Origin: Nitrospira sp. | GTDB lineage: Bacteria; Nitrospirota; Nitrospiria; Nitrospirales; Nitrospiraceae | DNA: 7,185 bases | Direction: 5' to 3' | NCBI GenBank assembly: GCA_025360665.1 | Contig: JANYBU010000223.1 | Coordinates: forward strand, 1 to 7,185 | Position numbers and translations under genes: made by a program | Shown: piece after piece, positions 6,146 through 7,185 of the stretch | How positions within the stretch are numbered: the stretch's first letter is position 1 | Layout: every line of letters starts with the position of its first letter | The notes under the pieces: model-generated | Database searches by the model: none | What the model was told of the DNA's origin: nothing | What the model saw: only the letters and a program-made list of their open reading frames with translations

Positions 6146-6707
6146 GGAGCTGTTCCTCAATGAGTTCACACAAGACGTGGCCGAGCGTGATGTGACTTTC
6201 TTGAATGCGGGCCGTCACGGTCGAAGGCACGACGAAGGGGTATTCCACCAGCCCGGCCAGTTTTCCACCGGTTCCACCGGTCCACCCGATGGTCGTGAGG
6301 CCACAAGCCCGCGCGGCCTCTACTCCCTTCAAGACGTTCGGCGAATTGCCGCTGGTGCTGATGGCAATGGCGATGTCGCCTTGTTGGCCATGGGCGCGCA
6401 CTTGTCGGGCAAAGAGTTCCTCAAAGCCGTAGTCGTTGGCGATACAGGTGATGGCGGCGATGTCGGTGGCCAGCGCGATGGCCGGGAGCGGAGCCCGCTC
6501 GCGTTTATAGCGACCGACGAATTCGGCTGCGAGATGGGCCGCATCTGTGGCGCTGCCACCGTTGCCGAACAATAAGACTTTGCGTCCTTGGCGAAAGGCC
6601 GCGACCATTAACGTGGCGACCTGCACGATGCGATCGACATGGTCGCGCGCGAACTGTTGCTTGACGGATGCGCTGTCGGCAAAGGCACTGAGTATAAGAT
6701 CTTTCAT
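6129..6707 (-). CDS. gmhA: Sedoheptulose-7-phosphate isomerase (SIS domain, GmhA/DiaA family)
   Basis: GmhA converts sedoheptulose 7-phosphate to D-glycero-D-manno-heptose 7-phosphate, the first step of ADP-heptose synthesis for LPS. Starting at ATG 6707 gives 192 residues, the length of E. coli GmhA. Visible motifs are FGNGGSATDAAHLAAEF (47-63), ISTSGNS (116-122, phosphosugar loop) and RIQESHITLGH (167-177). The set H58, E62, Q169 and H177 lies at a constant offset of three from the remembered GmhA metal/catalytic residues H61, E65, Q172 and H180, which supports an active isomerase over the replication factor DiaA. An upstream GTG at 6737 would add ten residues of no clear family resemblance. 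The gene follows the SPFH gene after 55 bases, and its 3' end overlaps the start of the DHS-like gene. With rfaE2 about 3 kb downstream it covers two steps of the same pathway. Confidence 0.92.
   Translation of the reverse strand: MKDLILSAFADSASVKQQFARDHVDRIVQVATLMVAAFRQGRKVLLFGNGGSATDAAHLAAEFVGRYKRERAPLPAIALATDIAAITCIANDYGFEELFARQVRAHGQQGDIAIAISTSGNSPNVLKGVEAARACGLTTIGWTGGTGGKLAGLVEYPFVVPSTVTARIQESHITLGHVLCELIEEQLLGKAS
6154..6158 (-). promoter_or_regulatory. Ribosome binding site favouring a TTG start for the DHS-like gene
   Basis: Minus-strand GAGGA, inside the 3' end of gmhA, lies eight bases before TTG at 6145. The longer GTG start at 6169 has no such site upstream. This is why I place the start at 6145. 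Confidence 0.5.
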
Positions 6708-6745
6708 GGAACGCGATTCTAGGCAACCCTCCGTCACCTGTCAAA

Positions 6746-6767
6746 CGTGACCTGCCAACCGGTCACG
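6746..6767. repeat. Inverted repeat at the 3' end of the SPFH gene
   Basis: CGTGACC (6746-6752) and GGTCACG (6761-6767) pair perfectly across an 8-base loop. On the minus strand the hairpin includes the TGA stop of the SPFH gene (6765-6763) and is followed by only three T residues. It could be a weak terminator, an mRNA-stabilising hairpin or a dyad operator for gmhA; the lack of a U-tract argues against a strong intrinsic terminator. Confidence 0.45.
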
Positions 6768-7185
6768 ACTTGATGGTGGTGAGGGGACCGGTCTGCCGGA
6801 TGGCGCTCATCGCCAAGGCGATCATGGAGCCGACATCGGAGACCGTCGCAGGCAGGATCAACGTGTTGGTCGTCTTCGCCAACTCGCCGAACTTGGTGAT
6901 GTACTGTTCTGCCACGCGCAGCTGGACAGCTTCCTGACCGCCCGGGATCTGGATCGTTTCTGCAACCTTGCGAAGTCCCTCAGCCGTGGCCTGCGCAATG
7001 GCGAGGATGGCCGATGCCGCTCCCTCTGCTTCGTTGATCTGCTGCTGCTTCTTCGCCTCCGAGGCTTTAATGACTTGCTGCTTCTCACCCTCGGCCTGAT
7101 TGATGGCCGCGTCGCGCTCGCCCTCCGATGTCAGAATCACCGCGCGTTTTTCCCGCTCCGCCCGCATCTGCTTTTCCATCGCGTC
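6763..7185 (-). CDS. SPFH/Band 7 domain protein, paraslipin (SLP-2-like); C-terminal part only
   Basis: The right edge cuts this gene, leaving its last 140 residues. They begin DAMEKQMRAEREKRA, the segment that follows the Band 7 domain in stomatin-like proteins. Next is a long Glu/Ala/Gln/Lys-rich coiled coil with a repeating SEGERDAAINQAEGEKQQ pattern. The end, VAEQYITKFGELAKTTNTLILPATVSDVGSMIALAMSAI, is typical of the SLP-2/paraslipin branch. Such proteins assemble as large membrane-anchored oligomers that organise membrane microdomains and associate with proteases; they are often encoded beside an NfeD protein, which might lie to the right of the window. The N-terminal membrane anchor and the SPFH core are not present here. 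The frame is open through the right edge, so the methionine at 7179 is internal and not the start. Confidence 0.92.
   Translation of the reverse strand, partial: DAMEKQMRAEREKRAVILTSEGERDAAINQAEGEKQQVIKASEAKKQQQINEAEGAASAILAIAQATAEGLRKVAETIQIPGGQEAVQLRVAEQYITKFGELAKTTNTLILPATVSDVGSMIALAMSAIRQTGPLTTIKS

Noticed and set aside
5492..6163. Plus-strand open frame of 223 codons
   Set aside because: It mirrors the DHS-like gene, whose minus-strand frame shows family motifs; the plus frame shows none.
6746..6767. Intrinsic terminator after the SPFH gene
   Set aside because: The stem is only 7 bp and is followed by TTTG, not a run of U. I kept it as an inverted repeat without claiming termination.

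Overview
The window is a compact, GC-rich bacterial segment in which every convincing gene lies on the minus strand, so transcription runs from the right edge to the left. In that order it reads: the C-terminal end of an SPFH/Band 7 (paraslipin, SLP-2-like) protein; gmhA; a deoxyhypusine-synthase-like gene; a SprT-like zinc metalloprotease; a repeat-bearing gap; dinB (DNA polymerase IV); rfaE2 (heptose-1-phosphate adenylyltransferase); a second repeat-bearing gap; and mfd, which runs off the left edge. The heptose/LPS genes point to a Gram-negative cell. The intergenic repeat, whose tip reads TAGCAGGATGCTGAAA on the minus strand, resembles short repeats I remember from Nitrospira genomes. I therefore favour Nitrospirota, but this is inference from memory, not a search.

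Region by region: positions 5153-7185 hold a closely packed run (SPFH, gmhA, DHS-like, sprT). The gap between SPFH and gmhA is 55 bases, gmhA overlaps the DHS-like gene, and 9 bases separate DHS-like from sprT. Positions 4335-4501 are intergenic, with a partial repeat against the 3' end of sprT. Positions 2648-4334 hold dinB and rfaE2, 46 bases apart. Positions 2390-2647 are intergenic, with a full-length repeat (inverted termini, central palindrome) against the 3' end of rfaE2. Positions 1-2389 encode the first 796 residues of Mfd.

Two themes are interleaved. GmhA and RfaE2 carry out two steps of ADP-heptose synthesis for the LPS inner core. Mfd, DinB and the SprT-like protease all deal with DNA damage (transcription-coupled repair, translesion synthesis and, by analogy to Spartan, DNA-protein crosslinks). 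The DHS-like protein has no obvious partner here and lacks the catalytic lysine segment of true deoxyhypusine synthases.

The most unusual observation is that both repeat copies lie in the same orientation immediately downstream of a gene, and in both cases the first three bases of the repeat (TAG) are the stop codon of that gene. Nothing in the window looks like a CRISPR array, tRNA, rRNA, transposase or prophage.
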